Assembly: GCF_947488715.1 (NCBI RefSeq)
Contig: NZ_CANLAG010000007.1
Span: forward strand, 166,384-230,383
Origin: an uncultured Tateyamaria sp.
Lineage (GTDB): Bacteria; Pseudomonadota; Alphaproteobacteria; Rhodobacterales; Rhodobacteraceae
Direction: 5' to 3'
Length of the DNA stretch: 64,000 nucleotides
Shown: one piece after another, positions 43,055-52,628 of the stretch
Position numbering within the stretch: the first letter of the stretch is position 1
Layout of the letters: every line of letters starts with the position of its first letter
Notes under the pieces: generated by a model
What the model was told of the DNA's origin: nothing
Seen by the model: only the letters and a program-made list of their open reading frames with translations
The model's database searches: none
Translations under genes and position numbers: made by a program

Positions 43055-44359
43055 CTATTTCTTTAGGCCGACGATCTGTATCGGGTCTGCGATCCCACGC
43101 ACGGTGACGGGTCCAAGACTGTGTAAGCTGACGGCGAAGGCGTCGCTTTCTGCGAGAACGGCTTGTGATGCAACCAGACGCATGCCGTTTTCTTTTGCGA
43201 TTGCTTCGAGACGGGATGCGATGTTGACCGTCTTGCCCAAAGCGGTGAATTCCAGACGGCGGTCGTCGCCAAAGGCACCGACCAATGTGGGGCCGGAGTG
43301 CAAGCCAGCGGCGATTGCAACCTCTGCATCGCCTTTTTTCCGGTCGGCGTTTCTTTTGTCGACCGCGTCACTGATGTGGTTGAAAGCGGCAAGCGCGTTG
43401 AAAGACGCGCGGGTTGGGTCATCATGCAGGCCAAAGATCATCATGGCCCCATCGCCAACAAACTTGTCGACCACGCCGTTGTGCCGCTCGGCAGCGTCAA
43501 GGACCATGCTGCGGAACCACAATAGAATATCCGCGACTTCGTTGGCCGATAGAGTGTCACTTAGCTCGGTGAAGCCGCGCAGATCGATCATGGCGACAAC
43601 GACCTCTTTTCGCTGCGGCACCCTGAGCTCTTGCAGAGCATCGTCACTCAGGTCGGACCCCAATTCGCTGGGCAGAAAGCGTCTTAGATTGCTGGCGTCT
43701 TCCACTTCTTTGGCCACACGTTCGACCAGTCGGCGGGATCGATAGACAGCCGTTCCAATGACAAGCGCAAGCGTGGCAAGGATGACGATGCGCATCACGT
43801 TTGGAGGAGGCGAATAGAGGACGCGCATTTCTTCGATCACGGACGCGCTCCATGGCGTATCGAGAAGGGGGCTGTAGAATGTCACGCTTGCGCACACCAC
43901 GATCAGAAACGTGGCTGTGAAAATATGCAGTTCTACGCGGTACCTCAGGGCCTGAACGCACAGAACCAGAGTGGCCACCAATACCAGCGGGCTGGCCAAT
44001 GCGACCAAGGACGGCGTGCCGTCACTGCGCACGTCGATGAACAATTGGAACCCAAGCAACGCCACTTCCAAGGCATTGAAAAGCCAACTGTGCCAGAATC
44101 GGAAGCGATCCGGATGGGAAAAATAGAAGTTAACGGCCCCCATCAGGAAATAAGCGCCGGCGCCGACCAACAGGAACGCCAATTCGAATTGACGAATGCC
44201 AAGCCCGGCGCTTTCCATGTTGACGAGCAAACCGAGCACACCAAAGAACAATGCGGCTGACAGCACCATTCTGAGGCGGGCAATGATCCGCTCTGCCTGG
44301 ACATCAGACTGCCGCAACATCTGTGCGCCGCGATTGACGATCGGCTGATGCGGTTTCAT
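43055..44359 (-). CDS. Membrane-bound class III adenylate/guanylate cyclase
   Basis: 434 residues from ATG 44359; ATGs at 44425 and 44518 could extend it, and no ribosome site decides. The N-terminal half holds about six hydrophobic helices (for example MVLSAALFFGVLGLLVNM and LALVIGTAVYRSRRL). The C-terminal half is a class III cyclase domain with metal-binding aspartates in VAMIDLRGFTEL and VDKFVGDGAMMIFG, and the RLEFTALGKTVNIASRLE dimer segment. It probably makes cAMP in response to a membrane signal. It stands alone between SufT-like and RimK genes. Confidence 0.88.
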   Translation of the reverse strand: MKPHQPIVNRGAQMLRQSDVQAERIIARLRMVLSAALFFGVLGLLVNMESAGLGIRQFELAFLLVGAGAYFLMGAVNFYFSHPDRFRFWHSWLFNALEVALLGFQLFIDVRSDGTPSLVALASPLVLVATLVLCVQALRYRVELHIFTATFLIVVCASVTFYSPLLDTPWSASVIEEMRVLYSPPPNVMRIVILATLALVIGTAVYRSRRLVERVAKEVEDASNLRRFLPSELGSDLSDDALQELRVPQRKEVVVAMIDLRGFTELSDTLSANEVADILLWFRSMVLDAAERHNGVVDKFVGDGAMMIFGLHDDPTRASFNALAAFNHISDAVDKRNADRKKGDAEVAIAAGLHSGPTLVGAFGDDRRLEFTALGKTVNIASRLEAIAKENGMRLVASQAVLAESDAFAVSLHSLGPVTVRGIADPIQIVGLKK

Positions 44360-44571
44360 GAGGTGCAGGTCACCTTGTTCCGGTTGGCCGTTTGCAAAAC
44401 GAACAGGGTTAATGGAGGTTGCGTCCATTATTGGACGGATTGCCGGTGCAGTGCAAACTTTGGCGGTTTTGCCATTGGAACGAAAGACCGCAATGAGCCG
44501 TCCGCTCGGCTTTGTCATGTCCGCTTTCTGCGCAATCCCGGATTAGAAATCCTAGGAACTGACCCCAACCC

Positions 44572-45948
44572 TTATCCCCGCTTGCGCACGGGCCGTGGTT
44601 TTACGCGGGCTTCGATCATGTCGTAGACGCGGCCCACGATGTCCTTGCCGGTGGCGTTCTCGATACCCTCAAAGCCGGGGCTGGAGTTAACCTCGAGCAC
44701 CTTGGGGCCGGTTTCGGAGCGCAGGAGGTCGACGCCCGCCTTGCCAAGCCCAAAGACGCGGGCGGCGCGGACGGCGGTTTCGCGCTCTTCCTTTGAGATG
44801 CGGACGGACGTGGCTGACCCGCCCCGGTGCAGGTTGGAGCGGAAATCGCCCTCGGCCCCGGTGCGTTTCATGGAGGCGACCACCTTGCCGTCGACCACGA
44901 GGCAGCGGATGTCTTCGCCTGCCGCCTCTTTGACAAAGTCCTGTACGAGGAAGTTGGCGCGCAGGCCGCGGAAGGCGTCGATGACGCTTTCGGCGGCCTT
45001 TTTGGTTTCGGCCAGCACGACGCCTTTGCCTTGGGTGCTTTCCAGCAGTTTGACGATCACGGGCGCGGTGCCCACGAGGCCCATGATGTTGGCCGTATCC
45101 TTGGGCGAGGCGGCAAAGGCCGTGGTTGGCATGCCGATTTTCTTGGAGGCGAGGATCTGGTGCGCGTGCAGTTTGTCACGGCTGGCGGTGATGCCTGCCG
45201 AGCCGTTGACGCAGTAGGTGCCGGTGGTTTCGAATTGGCGGATGACGGCGGTGCCGTAGCTGGTGATGGAGGCGCCGATGCGCGGGATCACGGCGTCATA
45301 GCGGGGCAGGCGTTTGCCGTCGTAGTGGACCTCGGGCGCCATGGCGTTGATGGCCATGTAGCAGCGGGTGGTGTCGATGACCTCGACCGTGTGGCCGCGG
45401 GCCTCGCCCACTTCGACGAGGCGGCGGGTGGAGTAGTTGTTTTCGCGGCTGAGCACGGCGATGCGCAGGGACCGGGCGGGGGCGACCTTGCGCATGGCGG
45501 AGGAGTGGTAGACGTCGTAGCTGAGCTCTGGCTGCAGGCGCTTTTCCGAGGCGGTGATCGAAATGTGGTCGGCAAGGGCCTGACGGCCCAGCAGCATGCG
45601 TGAGGTCATCGACGAGCGGTCGGTGAGCGTCACCTCGATGGGCCAGGACTGGCCTGCGACGGCGAGTGTGGTTTCGATCACATAGCGCAGTTCCGCCTCG
45701 CCGTTGGACGAGGTCACTTCGCGCCGGTCGAGGATAGGGGCAGAGCAGGTGATGGCCACGTGATCCTTGCCGCTGATCGGGTGGACGTTGAAGCGCACCT
45801 TGGGGGATTTGGCGGGGCCGAAGACTTCGATGTCGTGGGCGTGCAGGGCGGATGTGCGCGCGCCTGTGTCGATCTTGGCCTTGAGCGCGGGCAGACCGAG
45901 GTCGGGCAGGCTGATCCATTCCTCCCAGCCGAAATTCAGCGTGTCCAT
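44572..45948 (-). CDS. RimB-like protease domain fused to RimK-like glutamate ligase
   Basis: 458 residues. The N-terminal about 140 residues form a retropepsin-like domain of the RimB/'ATP-dependent zinc protease' family ([18 protein letters not shown] at residues 27-29; MLLGRQAL). From about 160 to 450 it is an ATP-grasp RimK ligase ([65 protein letters not shown]). RimK adds glutamates to the C-terminus of ribosomal protein S6, and RimB is reported to cleave such tails. In most bacteria they are separate genes; here ligase and putative protease are one polypeptide. The target protein is not shown by the sequence. Confidence 0.9.
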   Translation of the reverse strand: MDTLNFGWEEWISLPDLGLPALKAKIDTGARTSALHAHDIEVFGPAKSPKVRFNVHPISGKDHVAITCSAPILDRREVTSSNGEAELRYVIETTLAVAGQSWPIEVTLTDRSSMTSRMLLGRQALADHISITASEKRLQPELSYDVYHSSAMRKVAPARSLRIAVLSRENNYSTRRLVEVGEARGHTVEVIDTTRCYMAINAMAPEVHYDGKRLPRYDAVIPRIGASITSYGTAVIRQFETTGTYCVNGSAGITASRDKLHAHQILASKKIGMPTTAFAASPKDTANIMGLVGTAPVIVKLLESTQGKGVVLAETKKAAESVIDAFRGLRANFLVQDFVKEAAGEDIRCLVVDGKVVASMKRTGAEGDFRSNLHRGGSATSVRISKEERETAVRAARVFGLGKAGVDLLRSETGPKVLEVNSSPGFEGIENATGKDIVGRVYDMIEARVKPRPVRKRG

Positions 45949-46024
45949 GGTGCATCCCCCCGCGACGTCGTGAACGCCCTAGGTAGCATGGTGGCGACGC
46001 GCGGGGCAACCGTGGCGGGTGTTG

Positions 46025-46876
46025 TCAGAGGGAGACATCCGCCACGATCCCGTGGTGATCGCCACCCAGCAGGGGCCGGTTGGTGACGGACCCACCGCCC
46101 GGTGCGAGCACATGGTCCAGCGGCAGCGGCACATGGCGGTAGGTGAGGGTGGGGCGCGTGAGACCGGCGATCCGTGTGTCCGTGATCCTGCGGATGCGCT
46201 GGAGCCGCCCGGACCATGGGAAGGTATTGAAATCACCGGCCACCACAATGGGGCCTGTCAGTGAGCTGAGCAGGGCCTCGGTGCTGGTTTCGGCATCTGC
46301 GTTCTCGAACGGCCAGGGCCAGGGGATGTGGGTGGAAACGACCCAGACCGGTTGGCCGTGCAGATCTATCCGGGCCGCTGCCAGAGCGCGTTGACCGGTG
46401 CAGAGCGATTGTGCCGCAAAGGGGTGCTTCGACAAGACGGCCATGGCGGACCATTCGGAGAACTTGCAGATGTGCTGGTGTGGGAAATCGGGTGTCAGTT
46501 GGTCGATGATCCCCCGGTTTTGGCCCGACAGTTCCTGCAACATAACAACGTCGACTTGGGCGGCTGTGATGTCCTCTGCCAGGGCTGTGGTCTGTTCATT
46601 GCCGAACCAGACGTTTTTAGAATAGAGCCGCATGTCGGTGCCGGGGGCCTGTGGCAGCAGAAAGATCAGGACGGAGACCAGCGACAGCCCACCCGTCACC
46701 ATGAACATCAGGCGCAGGGCCGGGCCGCGTGCGGCAAGGGCGGCCAGCAGGATCACCAGGCCCAGGATGGGGCGCAACATGGCCACGGTATCGGCGGCAC
46801 GGTGCAGGCTGGCCGCCCAGCCAAAGGCCAGTGCCACCATGCTGAGAAGACCGGCGAGGATCACGGCGATGCGCAT
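46025..46876 (-). CDS. Membrane-anchored endonuclease/exonuclease/phosphatase-family protein
   Basis: 283 residues from ATG 46876 (a TTG at 46912 is also possible). Three hydrophobic helices fill residues about 2-85, then a DNase I-like EEP domain facing the periplasm: YSKNVWFGNE, MLQELSG (catalytic Glu), VVSTHIPWPWP, IVVAGDFNTFPWSG (Asp and Asn) and the C-terminal GGDHHGIVADV histidine. Family members of this layout hydrolyse lipid phosphates, nucleotides or DNA; the substrate is unknown. It is divergent from tgt. Confidence 0.87.
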   Translation of the reverse strand: MRIAVILAGLLSMVALAFGWAASLHRAADTVAMLRPILGLVILLAALAARGPALRLMFMVTGGLSLVSVLIFLLPQAPGTDMRLYSKNVWFGNEQTTALAEDITAAQVDVVMLQELSGQNRGIIDQLTPDFPHQHICKFSEWSAMAVLSKHPFAAQSLCTGQRALAAARIDLHGQPVWVVSTHIPWPWPFENADAETSTEALLSSLTGPIVVAGDFNTFPWSGRLQRIRRITDTRIAGLTRPTLTYRHVPLPLDHVLAPGGGSVTNRPLLGGDHHGIVADVSL

Positions 46877-46958
46877 GATCCGTTTGGTTGCAGCCTTGAC
46901 GTTGCGCGTCAAGGGGCGGTGGCTTGACCCTTGGGCCGCGCGGCTCTAGCAGGCGGGC

Positions 46959-48086
46959 ATGACCAGCTTTTCCTTTGATCTGAATGCCACGGATGGCCGC
47001 GCGCGGACCGGGGTGATTTCGACCCCGCGTGGAGAGATCCGCACGCCGGCCTTTATGCCTGTGGGCACGGCCGCCACTGTCAAGGCAATGATGCCCGAGA
47101 GTGTGCGCGCGACGGGGGCCGACATCCTGCTTGGCAACACCTATCACCTGATGCTGCGCCCCACCGCCGAGCGCATCGATCGGTTGGGGGGCTTGCACAA
47201 GTTCATGAACTGGGACCGGCCGATTTTGACGGATTCCGGTGGCTTTCAGGTGATGAGCCTTGCAGGCCTGCGCAAGCTGACCGAGGAGGGCGTGACGTTC
47301 AAATCCCACATTGACGGGTCCAAACATGCGCTGACACCCGAGCGGTCGATGGAGATCCAGCGGTTGCTCGGCTCGGACATCGTGATGTGTTTCGATGAAT
47401 GTCCCGCGCTGCCTGCGGACCGGGACCGGATTGCGGCGTCGATGGAGCTGTCGATGCGCTGGGCGCGGCGGTCGCGTGAGGCGTTTGGGGACCGGCCCGG
47501 CCACGCGCTGTTTGGTATCCAGCAAGGCGGGTTGGAAGAAGACCTGCGCGGCCAAAGTGCCGAGGCGCTGAAAGAGATCGGATTTGAGGGCTATGCCGTG
47601 GGCGGTCTGGCCGTGGGCGAGGGGCAGGAGGCGATGTTCGGCTGTCTCGACTATGCGCCGGAGCAATTGCCCGTGGACAAGCCGCGATACCTGATGGGTG
47701 TGGGCAAGCCCGATGACATTGTAGGTGCTGTGGCGCGGGGCATCGACATGATGGATTGCGTGTTGCCCAGCCGGTCGGGGCGCACCGGTCAGGTGTTCAC
47801 GCGGCGCGGTGTGGTCAACATCAAGAACGCGCGTCATGCGGATGATCCGCGCCCCTTGGACGAAGACTGTCGCTGTCCGGCCTGTGCGCATTATTCGCGG
47901 GCCTATCTGCACCATGTGTTCCGAGCGCAGGAGATGATTTCGGGGATGCTGCTGACCTGGCACAACCTGCATTATTACCAAGAGATCATGGCAGGCATGC
48001 GGGCGGCAATTGCGGCGGGCACGTTTGATGCGTGGCAGGCGGCGTTCCATGCGGGGCGCGCGGATGGGGATATCGAACGGCTTTGA
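46959..48086 (+). CDS. tgt: tRNA-guanine transglycosylase
   Basis: 375-residue TIM-barrel enzyme that swaps guanine-34 for preQ1 in tRNAs with GUN anticodons (Asp, Asn, His, Tyr). It shows the nucleophile/catalytic aspartates in [11 protein letters not shown] and [14 protein letters not shown] region (MDCVLPSR), the [10 protein letters not shown] motif and zinc ligands in [16 protein letters not shown] followed by a distal histidine. It is one of few queuosine genes here; queuosine biosynthesis genes are elsewhere. The two tRNA-Asp genes at the window end are among its substrates. Confidence 0.95.
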   Translation: MTSFSFDLNATDGRARTGVISTPRGEIRTPAFMPVGTAATVKAMMPESVRATGADILLGNTYHLMLRPTAERIDRLGGLHKFMNWDRPILTDSGGFQVMSLAGLRKLTEEGVTFKSHIDGSKHALTPERSMEIQRLLGSDIVMCFDECPALPADRDRIAASMELSMRWARRSREAFGDRPGHALFGIQQGGLEEDLRGQSAEALKEIGFEGYAVGGLAVGEGQEAMFGCLDYAPEQLPVDKPRYLMGVGKPDDIVGAVARGIDMMDCVLPSRSGRTGQVFTRRGVVNIKNARHADDPRPLDEDCRCPACAHYSRAYLHHVFRAQEMISGMLLTWHNLHYYQEIMAGMRAAIAAGTFDAWQAAFHAGRADGDIERL

Positions 48087-48148
48087 TCGGCGCCGGTGGC
48101 CTGTTTTCGTAACCTGACCTTAACCCGCTATGGGCAAGGTCGGGGGTT

Positions 48149-48772
48149 ATGGATGCGATCGACTTTGGACAAGGGGCGGATTGGACTGCTGTGGCGGCGC
48201 TGATCCAGCAGCGGCAGCGGGATGTTGCGGACCGTGTGGCGGCGCAGGCGGATCCCGGTGTTGCGGAGCGTGCTGGGTCCGCGCGCGCGGATGTGGTGCG
48301 TGCGCCCGAACGTGGTGCGTCGGCGCGTGGCGCGGTGTCTGGTGAGGCGGGGCTGGGCGCGGGTGATGCTGTTGCGCGCCCGGATGAAGAGACTGATGCC
48401 AGCGGATTGACCGCGCCGGAACAGGCGGTTGTCAAGGAATTGCGGGCGCGTGATGCCGAAGTGCGGCGCCATGAGCAGGCGCATGCGGCGGTGGGCGGTC
48501 AGTATGCGGGCGCGCCGACCTATAGCTATCAGACGGGACCCGATGGGCGGCAATATGCTGTTGGCGGTGCGGTGTCCATTGATGTGTCGCCCGTGGACGG
48601 GGATCCGGGTGCGACCATTTCCAAGATGGAAGTTGTGAAATCGGCGGCCCTGGCCCCTGCGGAGCCATCGGCGGCGGACCGGCAGGTGGCGGCCCTGGCC
48701 GATGCGCTGCGGGCGCAGGCGGTGGCCGATCTGGCCGCGGCGCGGTCGCAAAACGTGGATATGCGGCTGTGA
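48149..48772 (+). CDS. Putative metalloprotease of the SprA/CJM1_0395 family
   Basis: 207-residue protein. The C-terminal half (residues about 92-175) is the SprA-related putative metalloprotease domain: ELRARDAEVRRHEQAHAAVGG with an HExxH zinc motif, then YQTGPDGRQYAVGGAVSIDV. The N-terminal part is alanine/arginine-rich and probably disordered. No signal peptide. Function in the family is unknown. It follows tgt by 62 bases on the same strand. Confidence 0.85.
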   Translation: MDAIDFGQGADWTAVAALIQQRQRDVADRVAAQADPGVAERAGSARADVVRAPERGASARGAVSGEAGLGAGDAVARPDEETDASGLTAPEQAVVKELRARDAEVRRHEQAHAAVGGQYAGAPTYSYQTGPDGRQYAVGGAVSIDVSPVDGDPGATISKMEVVKSAALAPAEPSAADRQVAALADALRAQAVADLAAARSQNVDMRL

Positions 48773-48861
48773 ACGGGCGGGCGGGGTCAGGAATACCTCC
48801 GTCGCGTGCGTACGGCCTGTGCGTTAGGAACAGTCGAAACCTGCCCTGGGGAGGGGATGAA

Positions 48862-48930
48862 ATGAAATTTGCAGTGATATCCGTGTCCTGGTTTGCCGTG
48901 TCACTTTTGGCTGTGGCCACGCTGGTCTAG
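48862..48930 (+). CDS. Possible 22-residue hydrophobic peptide
   Basis: ATG-to-TAG frame preceded by GAGGGG with seven-base spacing. The product MKFAVISVSWFAVSLLAVAT plus two residues is a single membrane-spanning helix with one lysine at the N-terminus, like many bacterial small membrane proteins. The stop codon is immediately followed by a GCGCCGG/CCGGCGC inverted repeat. Short ORFs with such composition also arise by chance, so confidence is low. Confidence 0.35.
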   Translation: MKFAVISVSWFAVSLLAVATLV

Positions 48931-49293
48931 CGCCGGGACCGGCGCGCGTGTGCCGCATGCGCGACCCACGACGCCCCGCCCACCGTCCCCGGCGATTGAA
49001 TTGGTGTGTGGATTGGCCTTGAGCGTGTGAAATTCTGTCTGGGCGCGCGGAGTGCCGCACTTTGACGCGGGGGGCTGCATATTGTGCCGCCAAGTGCCGC
49101 TGGCACAGGCACGTGTGGTAAAAATCTGGGGACAGTTTGCTGCATCCCATTGCACCCTTGTCGTGAGCGCGTCAGGATACACCTTGAAACCAAGAGGCTG
49201 CGCACACAGATCAAGCAGTCCGAACCCGAGGAGACAGTCCATGGTTGCCGCAATGCGGGACCGCACTGTCTTGCCAATGACAAGGATAAGAGC
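48931..49293. other. Intergenic region upstream of lon
   Basis: 363 bases without a supported gene. It holds a short GC palindrome at 48930-48945 and an A/T-poorer leader. A CTTGAA element near 49182 with a poorly matched downstream CACAGAT could be a heat-shock (RpoH) promoter, as expected for lon, but the match is too weak to annotate. The frame open from 49084 into lon lacks family similarity before 49294. Confidence 0.5.
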
Positions 49294-51702
49294 ATGCAAG
49301 AGCCTCTCAACGCCTCGTACCCGGTGCTGCCGTTGCGCGATATCGTGGTGTTTCCCCACATGATCGTGCCGCTGTTTGTGGGCCGTGACAAATCGGTCCG
49401 CGCCCTCGAAGAGGTGATGGCGGATGACAAGCAGATTTTGCTGTCGAGCCAGGTGGACCCGTCGATTGACGACCCTGATACCTCCGGCATTTACAAGGCT
49501 GGCGTGCTGGCCAATGTGTTGCAATTGCTGAAACTTCCCGATGGCACGGTCAAAGTGCTGGTCGAGGGGCAGGCACGTGTGCGCATCACTGATTATCTGG
49601 AAAACGACAACTTTTTCGAGGCCCGCGCCGAGTATCTGACCGAAATGCCGGGTGATATGGCCACCACAGAGGCCCTGTTGCGGTCGGTGGGCGAAGAGTT
49701 TGAGCGTTACGCCAAGGTCAAGAAGAACATTCCCGAAGAGGCGCTGACCGCGGTTGGCGAGACCACGGAGCCTGCCAAGCTGGCTGATCTGGTGGCGGGG
49801 CATCTGGGCATCGAAGTGGATCAAAAGCAGGACCTGCTTGAGACGCTGAGCGTGAGCGAGCGGCTTGAGAAAGTGTACGGCCTGATGCAGGGCGAGTTGT
49901 CGGTGCTGCAGGTCGAGAAAAAGATCAAAACGCGCGTGAAGTCCCAGATGGAGCGGACGCAGCGCGAATATTACCTCAACGAGCAGATGAAGGCGATCCA
50001 GCAAGAGCTGGGCGATGGCGAGGACGGCAAGAACGAAGTTGCTGAACTTGAAGAGAAAATAGCGGCCACCAAGCTGTCGAAAGAGGCACGTGAAAAGGCC
50101 GAAGCGGAGCTGAAGAAGCTCAAGAACATGTCGCCCATGAGCGCCGAAGCCACGGTTGTGCGCAACTACCTGGACTGGATTCTGGCGATCCCGTGGGGCG
50201 TGAAATCCCGCGTGAAAAAGGATCTGGGCCGCGCGCAGAAGGTGTTGGATGACGATCACTATGGCCTTGAGAAGGTCAAGGAGCGGATCGTTGAGTACCT
50301 CGCTGTGCAGCAACGCTCAAAGAAGATGAAAGGTCCGATCATGTGCTTGGTCGGTCCTCCGGGTGTGGGTAAAACCAGCCTCGGCAAGTCGGTCGCAAAA
50401 GCCACGGGGCGCGAGTTTATTCGCATCTCGTTGGGCGGTGTGCGTGACGAAAGCGAAATTCGCGGTCACCGTCGGACCTATATTGGTTCGATGCCCGGCA
50501 AGATCATTCAGGCGCTGAAAAAGGCCAAGACGACCAACCCGCTGATCCTGCTCGATGAGATCGACAAGATGGGACAGGATTTCCGCGGAGATCCGGCGTC
50601 GGCCATGCTCGAGGTGTTGGACCCGGAACAGAACGGCACGTTTGTGGACCACTATCTTGAGGTGGAATACGACCTGTCGAACGTGATGTTCCTGACCACG
50701 TCCAACAGCTATAACATGCCTGGGCCGCTGCTGGACCGGATGGAGATCATTCCGCTGGCGGGCTACACCGAGGATGAAAAGCGCGAGATTGCCAAGCAGC
50801 ATTTGATTGCCAAGCAGGTCAAGAACCACGGCCTGAAGGGTAAGGAATTCGAGCTGACCGATGAGGGACTGGCGGATATCATCCGGTACTACACCCGTGA
50901 GGCTGGCGTTCGGAACCTTGAGCGTGAGATTGCCAAGGTGGCGCGTAAATCGCTGACCAAGATCATCAAGAAAGAGGTTGAAGAGGTTGTTGTAACCCCT
51001 GAAAACCTCGACGATTTCCTGGGTGTGCGCAAGCATCGCTACGGTCTGGCCGAACAGAACGATCAGGTGGGTGTTGTCACCGGTCTGGCCTGGACGTCGG
51101 TGGGTGGTGATCTGCTGCACATCGAGGCGCTCAAGCTGCCGGGCAAGGGTCGGATGAAGACCACCGGCAAGCTGGGTGACGTCATGAAGGAGTCGATCGA
51201 CGCGGCCTCGTCTTACGTGCGTTCGATCAGCCCGGAGATCGGTGTGAAACCGCCGAAATTCGATACGATCGACATCCACGTGCACGTGCCGGATGGCGCA
51301 ACACCCAAGGATGGGCCGTCTGCCGGTCTGGCGATGGTGACGTCGATTGTGTCTGTGTTAACCGGTATTCCGGTGCGCAAGGACATCGCCATGACGGGTG
51401 AGGTGTCGTTGCGCGGCAACGCGATGCCGATTGGTGGCCTCAAAGAGAAGCTGTTGGCGGCGCTGCGGGGGGGCATCAAGACGGTGTTGATCCCCGAGGA
51501 AAACGCCAAGGACCTCGCGGACATTCCGGACAACGTGAAGGAAGGTCTCGAGATCATTCCTGTGACGCATGTGACCGAAGTTCTGGAACGCGCGTTGACG
51601 GCTGTGCCGGATGCGATCGAATGGGACGAGGCCGCGGAAGAAGCGGCAGCCGCTGCGGCAGCCGCGGCGCGAGATACAGGGGCGGCTGCTGTCGCGCACT
51701 GA
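49294..51702 (+). CDS. lon: ATP-dependent protease Lon
   Basis: 802-residue cytosolic AAA+ serine protease that degrades misfolded and regulatory proteins. An N-terminal substrate-binding LAN domain (YPVLPLRDIVVFPHMIVPLF) and coiled coil are followed by the ATPase (Walker A GPPGVGKTS, Walker B LILLDEIDKMG) and protease domain with the Ser-Lys dyad (catalytic Ser in PKDGPSAG, Lys in GGLKEKLLAA). An AAGGA lies 8 bases before ATG 49294. The C-terminus ends in an Ala/Glu-rich tail. A terminator follows, then the HU-like gene, echoing the common lon-hupB order. Confidence 0.96.
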   Translation: MQEPLNASYPVLPLRDIVVFPHMIVPLFVGRDKSVRALEEVMADDKQILLSSQVDPSIDDPDTSGIYKAGVLANVLQLLKLPDGTVKVLVEGQARVRITDYLENDNFFEARAEYLTEMPGDMATTEALLRSVGEEFERYAKVKKNIPEEALTAVGETTEPAKLADLVAGHLGIEVDQKQDLLETLSVSERLEKVYGLMQGELSVLQVEKKIKTRVKSQMERTQREYYLNEQMKAIQQELGDGEDGKNEVAELEEKIAATKLSKEAREKAEAELKKLKNMSPMSAEATVVRNYLDWILAIPWGVKSRVKKDLGRAQKVLDDDHYGLEKVKERIVEYLAVQQRSKKMKGPIMCLVGPPGVGKTSLGKSVAKATGREFIRISLGGVRDESEIRGHRRTYIGSMPGKIIQALKKAKTTNPLILLDEIDKMGQDFRGDPASAMLEVLDPEQNGTFVDHYLEVEYDLSNVMFLTTSNSYNMPGPLLDRMEIIPLAGYTEDEKREIAKQHLIAKQVKNHGLKGKEFELTDEGLADIIRYYTREAGVRNLEREIAKVARKSLTKIIKKEVEEVVVTPENLDDFLGVRKHRYGLAEQNDQVGVVTGLAWTSVGGDLLHIEALKLPGKGRMKTTGKLGDVMKESIDAASSYVRSISPEIGVKPPKFDTIDIHVHVPDGATPKDGPSAGLAMVTSIVSVLTGIPVRKDIAMTGEVSLRGNAMPIGGLKEKLLAALRGGIKTVLIPEENAKDLADIPDNVKEGLEIIPVTHVTEVLERALTAVPDAIEWDEAAEEAAAAAAAAARDTGAAAVAH

Positions 51703-51721
51703 TCCTTGTTTGAGATGAAGA

Positions 51722-51755
51722 AGGGCGCGCAGACATTTGTTTGCGCGCCTTTTTT
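51722..51755 (+). terminator. Terminator of lon
   Basis: Eight-pair stem GGCGCGCA (51724-51731) with its complement (51742-51749), followed by TTTTTT. It closes lon 20 bases past the stop. Confidence 0.88.
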
Positions 51756-51907
51756 ATGGTTCGGTGTATTTGGTAGTGCGGCTCTGAATTGTTGATGCTT
51801 GCGCCACAATGCAGGTTAAATACCTCCATTTGTTCCGTTTATATGGAAATCTGTGAGGTTTCAGGATATGAGCGTGGCAGGCAGTAACACATATAATGAG
51901 GCCCAGA

Positions 51908-52372
51908 ATGGCGACCCGCACAACCAAGACATCCACCAAGACCACGTCGACCCGCACAACCAAGCCCAAGGTAGCACCCAAGTCCTCTGTGACCAAGACG
52001 GCGACCACAACAGCGGCGGCGCCCGTTGTTGTCGAGACGCCCCAACCGGTCGTTTCCGGGCCAATGATGCGCAAGAAGGAATTGGTCGACGCAGTGGTCG
52101 CCAAGTCCGGCATGAAGAAGAAAGACGTCAAGCCGGTGGTCGAAGCCATGCTTTCGGTTCTGGGGTCGGCCCTGCAAGATGGTCGTGAGCTGAACCTGCA
52201 ACCGCTGGGCAAGGTGAAGATCAACCGCGAAAAGAAACTGCCGACAGGCAAGATGATGATTGCCAAAATCCGCCAGTCCGAAGACCTGCCGCCGCTGGAA
52301 TCGCAGCCCGATGCCAAGGACATGGATGGCGTTGAGGCCGTTGCTGACACCACAGCTGCGGCTGCGGAATAG
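51908..52372 (+). CDS. HU-family DNA-binding protein with long basic N-terminal tail
   Basis: 154 residues from ATG 51908 (GAGG six bases upstream; an ATG at 51896 is less well placed). Residues about 52-125 form an HU/IHF fold: MRKKELVDAVVAKSGMKKKD, VLGSALQDGRELNLQPLGKV, INREKKLPTGKMM. Standard HU is about 90 residues; here a 50-residue Thr/Lys/Pro/Ala-rich tail (TRTTKTSTKTTSTRTTKPK) precedes it and an acidic tail follows. Such tails resemble histone H1-like and PhaF/AlgP-type extensions and may bind DNA non-specifically. Position after lon is typical of hupB. Confidence 0.88.
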   Translation: MATRTTKTSTKTTSTRTTKPKVAPKSSVTKTATTTAAAPVVVETPQPVVSGPMMRKKELVDAVVAKSGMKKKDVKPVVEAMLSVLGSALQDGRELNLQPLGKVKINREKKLPTGKMMIAKIRQSEDLPPLESQPDAKDMDGVEAVADTTAAAAE

Positions 52373-52390
52373 GTTTTTCTTCTGGCCCTA

Positions 52391-52419
52391 TTGCCAGCGC
52401 CCGCGCACTTGGCTAAGAC
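52391..52419 (+). promoter_or_regulatory. Promoter of tRNA-Val(CAC)
   Basis: -35 TTGCCA (52391-52396), 17-base spacer, -10 TAAGAC (52414-52419), with a G/C-rich discriminator. The spacer ends in CTTGGC exactly as in the promoter of the second tRNA-Val. A GCCCGCGC/GCGCGGGC hairpin (52399-52427) followed by TTT overlaps it and may terminate the HU-like gene. Confidence 0.6.
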
Positions 52420-52431
52420 GCGCGGGCTTTA

Positions 52432-52506
52432 GGGTGATTAGCTCAGTGGTAGAGCGCTTCGTTCACATCGAAGATGTCAGGAGTTCGAATCTCTTATCAC
52501 CCACCA
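52432..52506 (+). tRNA. tRNA-Val (anticodon CAC)
   Basis: 75-base cloverleaf with encoded CCA. Acceptor stem GGGTGAT/ATCACCC, D-arm AGCTCAGTGGTAGAGC, anticodon stem CTTCG/CGAAG with loop TTCACAT (anticodon CAC, codon GUG), T-arm GAGTTCGAATCTC. Preceded by a good promoter. Confidence 0.95.
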
Positions 52507-52628
52507 TTCTCCTTCTACGTCCGTTGTTTAGCGTTGGCCTGGTCAGGTGCGGCGTTTGATTGTTTTGTAGCTGGTTGATTGGCGGATACGCCGAATAAAT
52601 TCAGCCGGGCAGTGAGCTGGGCACAGCG

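Noticed and set aside
49150..49230. Heat-shock (RpoH) promoter for lon
   Set aside because: A CTTGAA is present near 49182 but the downstream element matches the alphaproteobacterial consensus poorly.
49084..49293. 70-residue N-terminal extension of Lon
   Set aside because: Not similar to Lon; the family N-terminus and a good ribosome site coincide at 49294.
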